Shown in pieces: positions 13,358-24,779 of a DNA stretch of 60,000 nt. The stretch covers positions 14,265,633-14,325,632 of the forward strand of contig OZ037771.1 in assembly GCA_964035545.1 (NCBI GenBank), written 5' to 3'. The notes beneath the pieces were generated by a model that was not told the origin of the DNA, did no database searches, and worked only from the letters and a program-made list of their open reading frames with translations. This DNA is from Bugula neritina. Its lineage: Eukaryota; Bryozoa; Gymnolaemata; Cheilostomatida; Bugulidae. Position numbers and translations under genes: made by a program. The stretch's first letter is position 1; each line of letters starts with the position of its first letter.

Positions 13358-15529
13358 TTATTGGGCAATATTCTGTATCAAGAGGTCGTTGGATTTATTT
13401 AGCCTACTGATGTCTTCTTTAATATCTCTCCTCTGCCTCAGTAGTTCTGTTCTATCCTGTAAAATGTGTTAAAGATACCAATGACTACCAAGTATCTCAA
13501 TATTAAGCTGGCAACCATGCAAAAAGTGACAGGTGCTTGCATGTGCTTGCAGGTGATTGCGTGCTAAAAGCACCCATCAATACTTTTCAGGATAATAAAA
13601 TCATATTAAATGCATGCTGTTTATTCACAGTTAATTGTTACATTTAAATACAAAAGCTAACAAATTAATACTAACCCTCATAGCATCCTGATATTCCTTT
13701 ATAAGTTTGATTGGACCTAAATTTGATTGGTTGTCCCTAAAAATAAAGATATACAACTATACATGTGACTAACACAGTAACATGTTCTAAGTAAGTGTAT
13801 GATGATGTAACAACTATTTTGATTGGATAGGGCTGGGATACTACTAAATAGTAACACATGTCAGGCCATCTATCTTACTAATAACTTTATTTCATATTAT
13901 ATTTTATGTTGTTACAGTCTAAATAAATCTTGCAGCTTGTGCATTAGTGGTATAAAACTAGCTGGTTGTGCTAGTTATATTGAACAGGGTTCTCCCTAGA
14001 TGATAGAGAGGGGAGTTCACATATTTTTATACTTCAAATATATCAGGCAGAAAGTAAATTCAATATACAATTAAGAAATTAACTCTCTCATATATAATAA
14101 CCCTATAATAGCATTTGTTAGCATTGCAGTAAATAAGTCACACTGTTACTACTCTCCAACCCCCCCCCCAACTACTCACTCCCCCCCCCCCTTAGCAAAA
14201 CATTGGCTCTTCTTCACGCAATAAGTTCAGCTACTGAGTTCATTTTAGTCTTACGGGATTTTCCAAAACTTAGCTAAATTAAAGTCACAGGTGGCTAGTG
14301 CTTGCTAATTGTTGTTGAGCCTGGTTAGTTTTCCATCTACAGAATTGTCTTCCCAGGAAAACTTGGGAGAAAGTTGTTAAAACAGAAGATACAACATTTA
14401 CATTACATTATAGTTTATAACATACCTTTGACCACAGATAGGCTGCTTGTTTCCATCTGGTATGTTCTCACCATTCTCCTTCTTATGTTCTACAACACAA
14501 ATACTATATATTATGTAAATCCATTATATACAAAATGTGAGAAGTGCAATATGTAATAACTGAAAGTAATTTACTTTTCATATGAAGTTTGTCCTCACTG
14601 GTACATTTCAACGACTTAGCAATGTTGGTGTTAGGTTGGAGGTAGCAAAGAGACTTCCTGTTGGTGAAATCTACAATTTCATGGAACCTAAAAGAACAGA
14701 GAAAACAGTGTATCTCATACGTCTGTATTCGTGTTCTGTTTATGTCACTAAGCGTCAAGGTACGCAAATCTTTATCTATCTTATCAATGCCCTTTAATTT
14801 TCATCTGTCATAAACTAAATAAATATTAACTAGAAAAGACAACAGTGTATAAAATTTAAGCACTGTATTAGATTATGTTTTACCAACATATCATATCCAA
14901 CAGAGTATAATAATATAGTGAGTGCTCCCTCTATATCCCACAGTTCAATTTCTCACAAAATTTGGTAGGTCACAAGAACGGCTTGGACCCCATTTTGTGG
15001 TAGAGGAACAAAATGCCAGAATTTAACGGATCCATGAGTTAAATCTGGTACTCTACTATGTATATAACGCATTAAAGTTTGAGACTCTTAGCTCAGTGAG
15101 ATACGGAGAGAGCACTGCAGTTAGCTGTCAATTTCATAGTATTTAACCAAGTCTATTTTTCTTACTTAGGACGAGAGATTCTTCGTCTTCTAGGACGTCT
15201 GCTAGCGAGCTGACTGTGAATATTAGCAGGAACCAAACCTAAACCCAACATGAAGTCCATCATCTCCTGAGTCTCCTCATCAGGGGGTTGCTGCCGAGCT
15301 GTCACTTGTCTCACGGCAGCAGCATGTGACTACAACACATCAGTTAGTTCTGAATACTACGAGTACATATTGATAATACTAACATTATATACTCATAATA
15401 CTGGCAAAATTAAAGCACCAGTCATAATTTTATTCATAAAGCAAAAATACGTAATATAAAATGGTGAGAAAGAGTGCTTTAGAAATATAGGATAGAATAG
15501 TAACTCACTGAAGATATAGTAGAATACAT
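13358..15529 (-). CDS. PHF21A-like paralogue D: coiled coil kept, no PHD finger
   Basis: Six minus-strand exons: 15509-15529, 15166-15329, 14575-14687, 14426-14489, 13676-13736, 13358-13456. All phases match, giving 173 codons. Order: MYSTISS start; the conserved segment DEETQEMMDFMLGLGLVPAN ending in HSQLASRR and an Arg-rich tail; a KFHEIVDFTNRK segment like RFDEMIDFNNRK of the full gene; a short Lys/Asn/Gly-rich exon in the place of the PHD finger; then exons matching the last two of the full gene (DNQSNLGPIKLIKEYQ; DRTELLRQRRDIKEDISRLN). The heptad helix is shorter than in the full gene. CAATAAA overlaps the stop. No zinc-binding cysteines remain, so histone reading is unlikely. A dominant-negative or scaffold role is inference. 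The start is chosen because the matching exon of copy B also carries ATG here. Confidence 0.75.
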
Positions 15530-18029
15530 GTTTGTGTCTGATGATCAAAGCAACTGAGAGGTTTACTGGATGAAGGTTTAGTTACACAGGCAACTGTTTA
15601 TCTCCTGTTTTCTGAATTTGTGACACCTAAAAAAATTAATGCTATGTTGAAGCACTGGAAACTCTCCCACTTATGTACTAACAAAATTTCCCGCCACTTC
15701 CGGTGTCCGAGACTGGGAGTTCTATTGGCCGAAGTCGGAAGGATCTGTCCGAAATCGAACAGGCCCTTCTAAAGTCGCGACTCCGGGCTCCGAACTCAGT
15801 CGAATTTCAGTTCACATAACTCATCAAAGATTATTCACAAAAAAACGTGGTGGGGGAACATAACTCAACAAAAACTATTACGTATTTTAAACACAAAAAT
15901 AAAAAAGGCAATTTACAATCACTATGCTATTTAATTACTACGCTAAGAGCTTAGCTATAATTACAACATTTAACAGCATTTAGAAAGTTACGCCAAGTCA
16001 ATTATAATATAATTACTAGAGCGTTAAAATCCATTACAATAGCTTTTAGTAGCAATTTATTGGGAGTCAAGATTTTAATGAATGTGCCCTAGCTCTTTTA
16101 AAAATATACAATAACACCATTGATTTACTATATATTATCTTGCGATATGGTAGGCCTATCTTGTAAAATCTTCAAATCAACTTTTCAAAATTGAAAATTA
16201 AAAATACTCATTTTGAAACTGATAATTTTTCAAATATGCTCAAATCGATTGTTTAAAGTTTAAACAAATACATTTGGTTCATGTTACGGCTTTGATTGAG
16301 TAAAGTTATTACCGACAAAAAAATTTTTTAGATACAAATTTGAGTTTACTTTTAGTTTTAGAAGTTATTTTAGTAACTTGCAATTTGCAAATCGATGAAG
16401 CTTTAAATAATATATTGTCTTGGTTTTTGGCAAAGTAGGCACAACGTGATAAAAAAGCAATATATCTCTGAAGTAAATGCTAAATTTTGCTTCAGTCACA
16501 GTTTATAGTAATTAAACATAATTAAAATCATTATGCTTTCAGTTGAATCGTGAATAGGAAATGGATGAAACTTAGTTTTTGACTCGTCAATTAAAAGCAA
16601 TAACTAACTCTAAACCTCATGTAATGGTAGGTCATGAGTATGTTTAAAACTTGTTACCCACATTTTTACTTAGCTATACTATCTTCTCACAAATCTAAAA
16701 ACGTTTTTCAAAACTTGCTAGTTAAGGACTAATTAAAGAACTTTGCTGGCTTCATGTAAATGTTTAAAATTGAAATTTTTAGTCATTCAAAATCGTAAAA
16801 ACTAGTTATACTAAAAACTAGGCAGATTGATTATAATAATCACTGCTGTTTAATATTTCTAAAGCTATTAGCAGAACCACTAACTGATTTTAACAGCTCA
16901 ATAAATGTGATTAGCAATAACTAAAAGCTATAGGGTTTTAGTTATATTTAAATTCATGAAGCTAGTGAGACTCAAAAAGAGACTGCGATGACTGATTTTA
17001 GATGTATATAAATTATAATGTTTTCATAGCAATTGGTAGTGCTGTTTGGTGTCATTGAACAAGCTTCAACTCTATTACCATAAAAGCTGTCATTATTTCA
17101 CTCCATTATTGAGTATCCAATGAATTTGATTGAACTAAACAGACTATATTCTTTAGTTCGAATAATAGAGCTACAGGTTAATTCAAATTTATCAGTTGAC
17201 TCAACCGAGTAGCTAAAATTGATTTCAGCCATATTTGATAGTTTTTCTTCTCAGTTTGATCAACCATTGACATTACTTAGTCATAATTAGTTTAACTCTA
17301 AAAATCCCAAATTCTGTTCGACATATATTTGCATTTCTTATAATTTTTGAGTTTCGAATTATTACTCATTGATTGGAATTCATTTTACTTGCAATAAAAA
17401 ACTAAATATAATAACTTGAATCCATGAGACGAGATTGTATAACAGTTCCATTGCTTTCTTCAACAAAGATTTTGTCACAGTAATGATAGAGCCATTAAAT
17501 TCCGGAATAATTTTTGAAATAACATTACATCAAACAACTAAATTCAAGAAAATTTAAATAAATCTTGTTCAGACAATAGTATCTTGCTAACATTAAAAGA
17601 AAATCAGAACTTTTGATCCATTAGGCATGCAGCCACTATTAATTTATTCTAATTTGAAATTGCATAAACTATAATTTAGTTGACTAAAGCAAAGCTTTAA
17701 TGACAATCAAGCAATTTTAATGAGGCTAATTTTATTTGTATTAGGCCTACTGATATTTTTGGACATTTCTAGCTTGTGTGAAGATAAAATTTAGACTTAT
17801 TGTCAGTCAGTAGTACCAAATTTGTTGATTGGGTAAATGCTTTTATTTCATTCAGCTCAGAATTGTTTACTCAATTTACTCAAATTTAAGCTCTGGATAT
17901 GAGGTTAGCTCACAGATTTCCTTAAAGTTAAATTATTCTTTAATTTGTTTAATCATATTATTATTAGTTAACATAAAGTTACTAATTCAAGATGAGTGAG
18001 TCTAGAAATGTGTAAAAGTTCTACTCTAC
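15530..18029 (-). other. Probable 5' intron of paralogue D with a GC-richer island
   Basis: No coding exon is seen. The exon at 15509-15529 is preceded by an acceptor (gatcatcag/ACACAAAC), so this stretch is probably an intron spliced from the 5' exon near 18.03-18.12 kb. A short GC-richer segment at about 15685-15800 (CCGCCACTTCCGG, TCGCGACTCC) stands out in AT-rich DNA and could be an internal promoter, because CTTCCGG resembles an ETS site. Confidence 0.45.
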
Positions 18030-18160
18030 CTTAGATATATGTTAGCTGTTGAGAAGATTTTGTATCAGATCAGAGTGCCAGCCACGTCTGTATAGTTCAA
18101 TTGTTTGGTATGGTTACTGGACAAGATGGCGTCAACAGAGTATTTATACTAAGAACTGTT
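18030..18160 (-). promoter_or_regulatory. Promoter and 5' non-coding exon of paralogue D
   Basis: On the minus strand a TATA box AGTATAAATA (18141-18150) is followed by GACGCCATCTTG, a YY1-like core element common near animal start sites. A segment ending in CTAAG/gtagag (donor at 18030/18029) follows. The exon contains no ATG, so after splicing to 15.53 kb the first ATG would be that of MYSTISS. A decayed copy of the exon occurs at 21066-21150. Start site and splice are inferred. Confidence 0.5.
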
Positions 18161-18799
18161 TATAGAAAATTTGACCAATCAAAATTATTCATCAATTTCA
18201 ATTCACCATAGAAAACAATCGTAGTAGTTAGCTGAGTGACGTAATTAGACACACTTGAATGATCATGGTTTTGCTGTGTTTGGTTGATAAACTATCTATT
18301 TAAACACTTTTAAATTAATTATTTATTGGAATTGAAATCATCATTAACTGTGGAGAGTTTCAAATCTCAAATAAATAAAGTAAAATCATTGAACATTCTA
18401 AATTACTAATATAGTAATACGATTGAAAATATTAGTAACTGGACCAATTTATATGGATGATATTATATATAGTATAGAAACAACAAAAATTTCTGATTAA
18501 TATTTATTCGTTGTGTCTCCCTAGTGATATTATCAATCTCCTAATTGAAAGCATTTCTTGTTCACTGAAGCTTTTACAACTTCAAATTATTATAACTGAA
18601 AATTTTCAGGTAAATGAAAAAATTCTTTCTATGTTGGAAGTTTTAAATTTTTTACGCATTTACTTAAGTTATTTTGTTATTTAGTCAGTTTATGCTAAAG
18701 ATAATATTCATATCTGTTAGTGACTCTACATTGTCTGGCTTTCCCTGAAATATTTCTTTTGTTTCTGTAAAAGATTTGCCTCCACGGGGGGGGGGGGGG

Positions 18800-18872
18800 G
18801 GGGTTGAATCACAGAACACCGGCTTGCAAGCACTACACCATACGGGAGCACTGGGTAAACTCAACACTACAT
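18800..18872 (-). repeat. tRNA-like repeat (family member 2)
   Basis: The minus strand reads AGTGTTGAGTTTACCCAGTG, then GTATGGTGTAGTGCTTGCAA and a degenerate B box (GTGATTCAACC). It shares its leader with the copy at 4632-4722 and abuts a G run on one side. Confidence 0.5.
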
Positions 18873-19004
18873 CCTACCCAGTTCTCTGAACTCCATTAGC
18901 TTATCTACTACTCCTTTAGTCATCAGGCTCCCCTGATCTCTTAACTCCTTTAGAGTACCTAAGTACTACACTTCAATAAAGGCCAAATTGACTTGTAAAA
19001 ATTT

Positions 19005-19073
19005 TGCCCTCACAGAGATTTGAACCGCATACCTCCGGCAGGAGCTGCTGGGTAGACCCAGCACTACAGCTTA
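19005..19073 (-). repeat. tRNA-like repeat (family member 3)
   Basis: The minus strand reads TGTAGTGCTGGGTCTACCCA and ends in a B box GGTTCAAATCT. The leader is a diverged form of that in the other two members. It lies about 130 bases from member 2. Confidence 0.45.
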
Positions 19074-20269
19074 GTTTCATAAACAAAGTTTAATAAAAAG
19101 GTGGAACAACTATAAGGTGTCACCCAACATTAGGTAATGAATGACCCATTTATTTACCAATAGCAAAGTTAGTAGCGGCACAGGTTCAAGATATTCTGCA
19201 GCTAATTGATCAATTCACATCTCTCATTAGGGGGGGGGGGCTGCATTTTACACCAGCCCTGACTGCACTGGGGTCATGTGAAATTTTCTAACATCTATTT
19301 GTTGACTTGATATAGCTGAAAAAAGTAAGGCACATGGAGATTAGACAATTAGAAGGTGAAAAACTAACTATAGAAATATTACATAATCTATGCTTCAAAA
19401 GGTTGAGGTACACAATACACGAATAGCCACTCTAAAAACCAAGAGCATCTTCAACTTTTCTCTATACTCTATATATAGATACTTAATAATTATAGAGTTA
19501 CTTCACTTTATTGTTCTCAGCTATAAAATTATGATGTAGCAAGGCTATTATTAGATATGAAAACAGGAGGTTGCTGAGTTATCAGTAAGGTATAACAAAC
19601 AGTAAAGTATAAGTGGCCTTCTTTATAAAAAATTAGATACCACCAAGTAGTTCTTATATATAAAAATATTCTCTCTGTAAAGTAGTCTAATTATTTTACA
19701 TATTTTTTGTTTTTCTCTTTCATGATGGCCAATATTTCTTTCACTTAACCTCTATTTTGTAGTTTCAAAAACCAACATAAAAATCTTGTTATAGGATGCA
19801 CAAATCAGTAAAAAAAAGTTTGCCTTTTATTACAACAAGCTAAAAGCAGCTATAGAAAGCAGTATAGCTTGCTTAGCTTTTATGTAATAGCTTTCATTAA
19901 AAGCTTGTATCTAATATACAACACATTATACAAACAGCAAAGAGCTTTATTGCTATATAGCTGAAAGCAGTAAAATATTCTACACTAGTTCTGTATAAAA
20001 CTGTGCGAAACAGATAAGATCCCAGCAGTTACTTACAACATTTCAAGAGGTACACAAGACTATCTTGTCATCACTCAGTTATGGAACTCAAAGGGTGAGT
20101 GGTTTAGTACTTTATCATATCATTGTTAAATGTTTCACTAAGATTTACTAATTAATATATTAATTAAACTTTATTTCTTTTAATTCAAATAAAAATATAT
20201 ACTTCTTCTGCAGTTTAAATAATGTGTATTATTAAAGTATATGTTGAAAGTGTAACTTATGTAATGAGT

Positions 20270-20895
20270 ATGATGTAGTCATTGAACCCTGAATTATTCT
20301 TATGCTTGTTGACAGGTACCTGTGACTGAGCTCTGTAATGGCATTAAAATATCTATACCTAAAATCAATCTCTGCAAGACAATTGCGTTCTGGAGCCGTA
20401 CTGAAGTGCTGTGCTGCGCACAGGTAAAACAAGTGCCATAATTACAAATCCTAAATCTGGAGTTAGTGCAGAGGTCTTGGTGTAGGACTCCTTCATAATC
20501 CAACTGGCATAGGCAACGTAGATGATATGCTAGTGTGCAGTAATCGCACAAGATCAGTCTACCTGCACTTGCACAGGTGGCACAGAGGTCCTGGTAGAGG
20601 ACCCCTTCGTCATCTGACAGAGACACCTCTGACTTGGTCTTTCTCTGCTCTGAAACAATGTAACAGTTGTATGAATGAAGTAGTGGAAACATGCTTTTCA
20701 CTTTTCACATCTTTTATAAAACGGATTTTATTTTAAAACTCCTTTTTTCTAGGAGGCCAACTAGTAGACTTCTTGCTAGGTTCTACCAGCTGGTCATGCA
20801 GGAGTCGCACATAATGAGCTGCTCCTGCACATATTGTACAGAAATCACAGTGTAGCATCTCTTTTGTCATTTGACAGGGTATAATCTGCCCTGGA
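20270..20895 (-). pseudogene. PHF21-like copy C2, decayed, with shuffled PHD fragments
   Basis: Minus strand. At 20745-20800 lies a segment with HDQLVEPSKKSTSWPPRKK, matching DDQLVESTKTNSKSAPPKK of copy B. Just upstream (about 20800-20880) is a frame-broken relic of a PHD exon. The main PHD exon starts at 20649 after tttcag and reads SDDEGVLYQDLCATCASAGR then LILCDYCTLAYHLRCLC. The final Cys pair is missing; instead a second partial PHD begins (YEGVLHQDLC). The conserved LGLV exon and the coiled-coil exons are not found nearby. A working protein is unlikely, although the frame stays open for about 130 codons. Confidence 0.65.
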
Positions 20896-21002
20896 ATATA
20901 TAATAGTCATGTGAAAGTGGTAATGGTAAAAGTTTCAATTGCTGCTTTTAAACTTTTCAAAGAGCAGATTTTATCTATAAAATTGAATGGTTTTTTTTTT
21001 CT

Positions 21003-21218
21003 GGTAGGCCTACTAATTCAGGTTTGACCGTAAGCAATTTCTATGTAAAACAAATTCCTCTTTACCTTGGATATAGGTTAGTTGTAATTTGGTTCTGTAT
21101 CAGATCAGGGTGCTAGCCACGTCTGTATAGTTCACTTGTGTGGTATGGTTATTTCCTTTTTTTGGTAGGCCTACTTTCAGGTTTGACCGTAAGCAATTTC
21201 TATGTAAAACAAATTTGT
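21003..21218. repeat. Copied 5' exon flanked by about 55-base direct repeats
   Basis: Two near-identical segments at about 21003-21058 and 21164-21218 (GGTAGGCCTACT, CAGGTTTGACCGTAAGC, AATTTCTATGTAAAACAAAT) flank about 100 bases. On the minus strand those bases are a diverged copy of the 5' exon at 18030-18120, including the donor CCAAG/gtaaag. The array lacks the TATA box that precedes the 18.1 kb copy. Confidence 0.7.
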
Positions 21219-21654
21219 AGACAAGAATTCACTTATATTAGTAGAAAGTCGCAAGGTTTATGAAGTTTATGGCTTTTCTGTACAATTAAAAGGTGTTTTG
21301 TCAGTTAATACATTATGCATGAAAAGTAAATATTTAAATGTTAATCTATGTAATGCTATATTATTAATAGTATAAAAAAGTTATACAATTTATCATATGC
21401 ATGTAAATAGAATACTCCTACATTTGATGCGGGTACTTAAAAAGACAATAAATATATATAGTCAGTAATTAAAGTAAAAATCAAATACATCTAATACAAC
21501 ATATTAATAAAATACTTTTTATACTTAATATGTTTTTAGATATGCATGCAATAAATATTTATGAACTATTTATATTTTAGTACAAATAGTAAATCTGATG
21601 TACATTTATATATGATAAATAATTATCAATAAATGTTTCTAAAAGATGTAACTT

Positions 21655-22375
21655 TTATAGATCCAACTCTTTGTGTTTTGGCGAACCTTCACTCCCTGTA
21701 TTTGATGAACTGTCGCTGTAAATAAATATATTCATGCAAGAATTACTTTTATTGCTTTTGTTATGAGGCGAATTGCCAACAGTCAGTCAAGTGTAGGTGC
21801 TGCTACTATACTACTACCACCACTACAACCACCACCACCACTACCACTAGGTGTAGTCAAGAATTTATTTATGTTAGTGAAAATTTGCAAGCTTTATAAA
21901 ATTGAAATGACTTTTCTGTACAATGAAATAGGTGTTTTGTCAATTAAGATGTTGTGCATGAAGAGTAAATATTTAAATGTTAATCTAGGTAACGTATTAA
22001 TTGTATATGGTACAATTTACGACTTAAGTAATTGAATTTTTATTGTTATATTGTGACATGCTATGCAAGAGATACAAACACACCACATGAGAAGACCATT
22101 CAACTAACCTATGGAGATATTCTGTTGCCACATATACCTTCCTGCACTCTGAGCAGGCATCACAGGCAGCTCAGAAATTGCACACTGTGAATGCTGCCAG
22201 CATTGCCAGGGATGAATCAATGTGTGCAGTTAGGCATCATGTGATGAATGAAGGACATTTGCTCTTCATAAGAGGATTGTCTTTATTTGTACCTCGTAAC
22301 GATTTAGCAGTGCTGCTGATAAGAAGATGGTAGCAAGTAGACTACCTGTTTGTAAATTATATGATTTCGTGGAAC
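21655..22375 (-). pseudogene. PHF21-like copy C1, pseudogene
   Basis: Minus strand. The exon starting at 22375 (after gctgttcag) reads FHEII, stop, FTNR, stop, and its donor has mutated from GT to GC (ATGAAGA/gcaaat against ATGAAAA/gtaaat in copy D). About 22110-22210 keeps the end of a PHD exon (CDACSECRK and a preserved CCATAG/gttagt donor) with a stop inside. The terminal exon at 21655-21715 remains open: acceptor tttacag, then DSSSNTGSEGSPKHKELDL and a stop, closely matching the last exon of copy B. Stops and the broken donor mark it as dead. Confidence 0.65.
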
Positions 22376-22984
22376 CTGAACAGCATGAAAAGGCAGTTTA
22401 TCTTGTGTTACTAGGTGTCAAGGGACACAACTCCCTATCTATTAGACTTTTGATTATTGTAAAGCAACAAGTTAATCCCTTTTACTTATGCATGTTTCAG
22501 AGATGGTAAATATATTAAATTTTTTAAAAGTTAATTCTTATCAAGTAATGTAGTTGTCATATTATTTTCTAGAATAGATGAAGGGTTCAGCCTTACTTTT
22601 CTCCTGCAATACGTAGACATTCTACTGTTGCAGTTTAATAAAGTTCATTACTTCTATTCATATCAAATGTATGTTGAGTCCCACAATGTGAAGACAACTC
22701 CCAGTCTGATAATTATTCTTTTGATTTACCAAGTTACTCAAAATGTAGGTGAACCATATATTAGCTTTTCACAGATACATTGAAGTAGTTTAAAATAAAT
22801 ACTGGCAGTTTATTCATACGTATGGTATTCTATATAACATACATTTATAAACCTCAATGATTGAGAAAGCTGTAAAATATCTGTGACCATTTTGTACACA
22901 TTAAAAAAAAGCTATACAATTTTTATATACATGTATAAATGAATACTCTTACATTTGATGCAGGCCTGCTTAAAAATACAATAA

Positions 22985-23260
22985 ATATTCAGTAAATTTG
23001 ATGTGCAATTATATATGATAAATAAATAGGTATCAATAAATATATCTAAAAGATTTAGCATTTATAGATCCAATGCTTTTTGTTAGGGTAAACTTTCACT
23101 CCCTGTATTATTTGATGAGCTGTCGCTGTAAATAAATATATGAATACAAGGATTACTTTTATTTGATAGTTTCTACTTTTCTTGTAATGAGGTGAAGCCA
23201 CCAGTCAGTCAAGTGTAGGTGCTGCTACTATACTAGTACTACTACTACCACTACTACTAC
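22985..23260. repeat. Segmental duplicate of 21590-21860
   Basis: This segment, covering the last exon of copy B and its flanks, is clearly alignable with 21590-21860. Shared words include TATATGATAAATAA, TTTATAGATCCAA, TCACTCCCTGTAT, CTGTCGCTGTAAATAAATAT and CAGTCAGTCAAGTGTAGGTG. Both copies end in ACT/ACC triplet repeats. It records the duplication that made copies B and C1. Confidence 0.8.
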
Positions 23261-23302
23261 TAGTACTATTATAACTACTACAACTACTAACACTAATACT
23301 AG

Positions 23303-23337
<35 letters not shown>

Positions 23338-24779
23338 GTACTACTACCACTACTACCAGTACTATACTTTTACTACTACTAAGTAAACATACTATATTCT
23401 AAACTTGCTAATGATTTATACTATAGGTATATTGCTATGTACTGTGCAAGCACTATGCAAAAAGTATAAACAAGTAGTATTAGATTTTATAACTAATCAA
23501 CTCACCTGGAGACACATACCGGGCACCTCCACTGGCCCTCTGGCACCCTGCGCAGGCGCAGGCAACGCAGATGATATGCTAGGGTGCAGAAATCGCACAA
23601 GAGCAGTCTACCTGCGCCTGCACAGGTAGCACAGAAGTCTTGGTGGAGGTCACCTTCGTCGTCTGATAGAATTTTGTTCTTTCTCTGCTCTGAAACAATG
23701 CAATAGTCATATGAATGAAGTAGTGGGAAAATGTTTATCACTTTTTTAAATCTTTTATGAAACAGATTTTATAAAAAAGCTTACTTTTTTTGGGAGGTGC
23801 ACTTTTAGAATTTGTCTTCGTTGATTCTACAAGCTGGTCATCTCTACAACAAGTATTCATATTTACTATATTCCATGTGTCTGTAAAACTACTTTTAATA
23901 ATCTTTATAATCATTAACCAGAATGGTTTTGTATCTACTTTTCCCCATGCAACTAATAGTCTCTGCAAAATCTCTTGACATTAAGAACTGAGAAAAAATT
24001 GTTATCTGATGCATGCATGTTAAAAGTTTGTCATAAACATGTATAATATGTAATAAATAGAATTTTTTATAAAATATTAAGCCAAAACTATATGTACTTA
24101 ATAGGTCACACTCATTTTGCTCAAAGCATATACTCCCAGGATGTTGTTGGCGAGTTGGGAATTTGAATAAATTGAAGCTTTAAAAATGTATACTCACTGT
24201 GACTCATAAGTTATACGTCTTTTTGGTTGTCTTTTTGGACGTCTGCTAGCAAGTTGACTGTGAATATTAGCAGGAACCAAACCTAAACCCAACATGAAGT
24301 CCACCATCTCCTGAGTCTCCTCATCAGGGGGTTGCTGCCGAGCTGTCAGTCGTCTCACGGCAGCAGCGTGTGACTACAACAATTCTGAGAATCAGTTTGA
24401 CAACAAAAAGCAGTTTTTGTATTTAGTAAAAGTCATGGAGATTACAATAATGATCTAATAATCTACTGCTCAGGGGAAACAACTACCAAATGCATCATGT
24501 AATGGAAATGGAGATTCAACTGACAAATAAATTATCCAATGAACAAAGAGTTGTTGAATAGCAAGCTCATTACTAATAGGCTAAACTTTGAAGGAACTGG
24601 CAGTTAAAAATTTTTTTAGCAAATTGAGATGTAAAAACATAGTTGTTTTTTAAATTAATTCAACTTTAATGTTTAAAATAATTTAACTCACTGAAAATCA
24701 TTCAATATCTCTACCCAAGCTCTATTGTTTAATAAACAGAGTAAAAGAGCTAACTTACTGAAGATACACTGGAGTACAT
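23083..24779 (-). CDS. PHF21A-like paralogue B: PHD finger kept, no coiled coil
   Basis: Five minus-strand exons: 24759-24779, 24198-24373, 23785-23843, 23506-23689, 23083-23125. All phases match, giving 160 codons. Order: MYSSVSS start; conserved segment with QEMVDFMLGLGLVPAN; a Lys/Arg-rich link; DDQLVESTKTNSKSAPPKK; acidic ILSDDEGD; a complete C4HC3 PHD finger (CATC, CDFC, YHLRC, CPVC); and a short Ser/Asp/Glu tail. The full gene's C-terminal coiled coil is replaced by this tail. In human BHC80 the related PHD finger binds unmethylated histone H3 Lys4, and the Cys/His ligands and the acidic lead-in needed for that are present. The start is chosen because the same exon begins with ATG in paralogue D and upstream frames do not join in phase. 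The product may be a small nuclear reader (inference). Confidence 0.8.
23225..23382. repeat. (CTA)n-type triplet repeat
   Basis: An impure CTA/ACT triplet array with interspersed ACTAGT steps lies in the intron between the last two exons of copy B. A shorter CTA/CCA counterpart is at about 21798-21848. Confidence 0.85.

Larger units (their letters stand above)
18160..20240. other. Intergenic spacer with two tRNA-like repeats and G runs
   Basis: No coding exon is seen. tRNA-like repeat relatives lie at about 18800-18872 and 19005-19073. A run of about 18 G at 18786-18803 and one of 10 G at 19231-19240 could form G-quadruplex structure. The remainder is AT-rich single-copy-looking DNA. Confidence 0.5.

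Noticed and set aside
14159-14200. C-runs as a regulatory element
   Set aside because: Two runs of 8-10 C in an intron of copy D are simple repeats without further support.
22327-22509. 60-codon plus-strand frame
   Set aside because: It is the reverse of the decayed FHEII exon of copy C1; the homology is on the minus strand.
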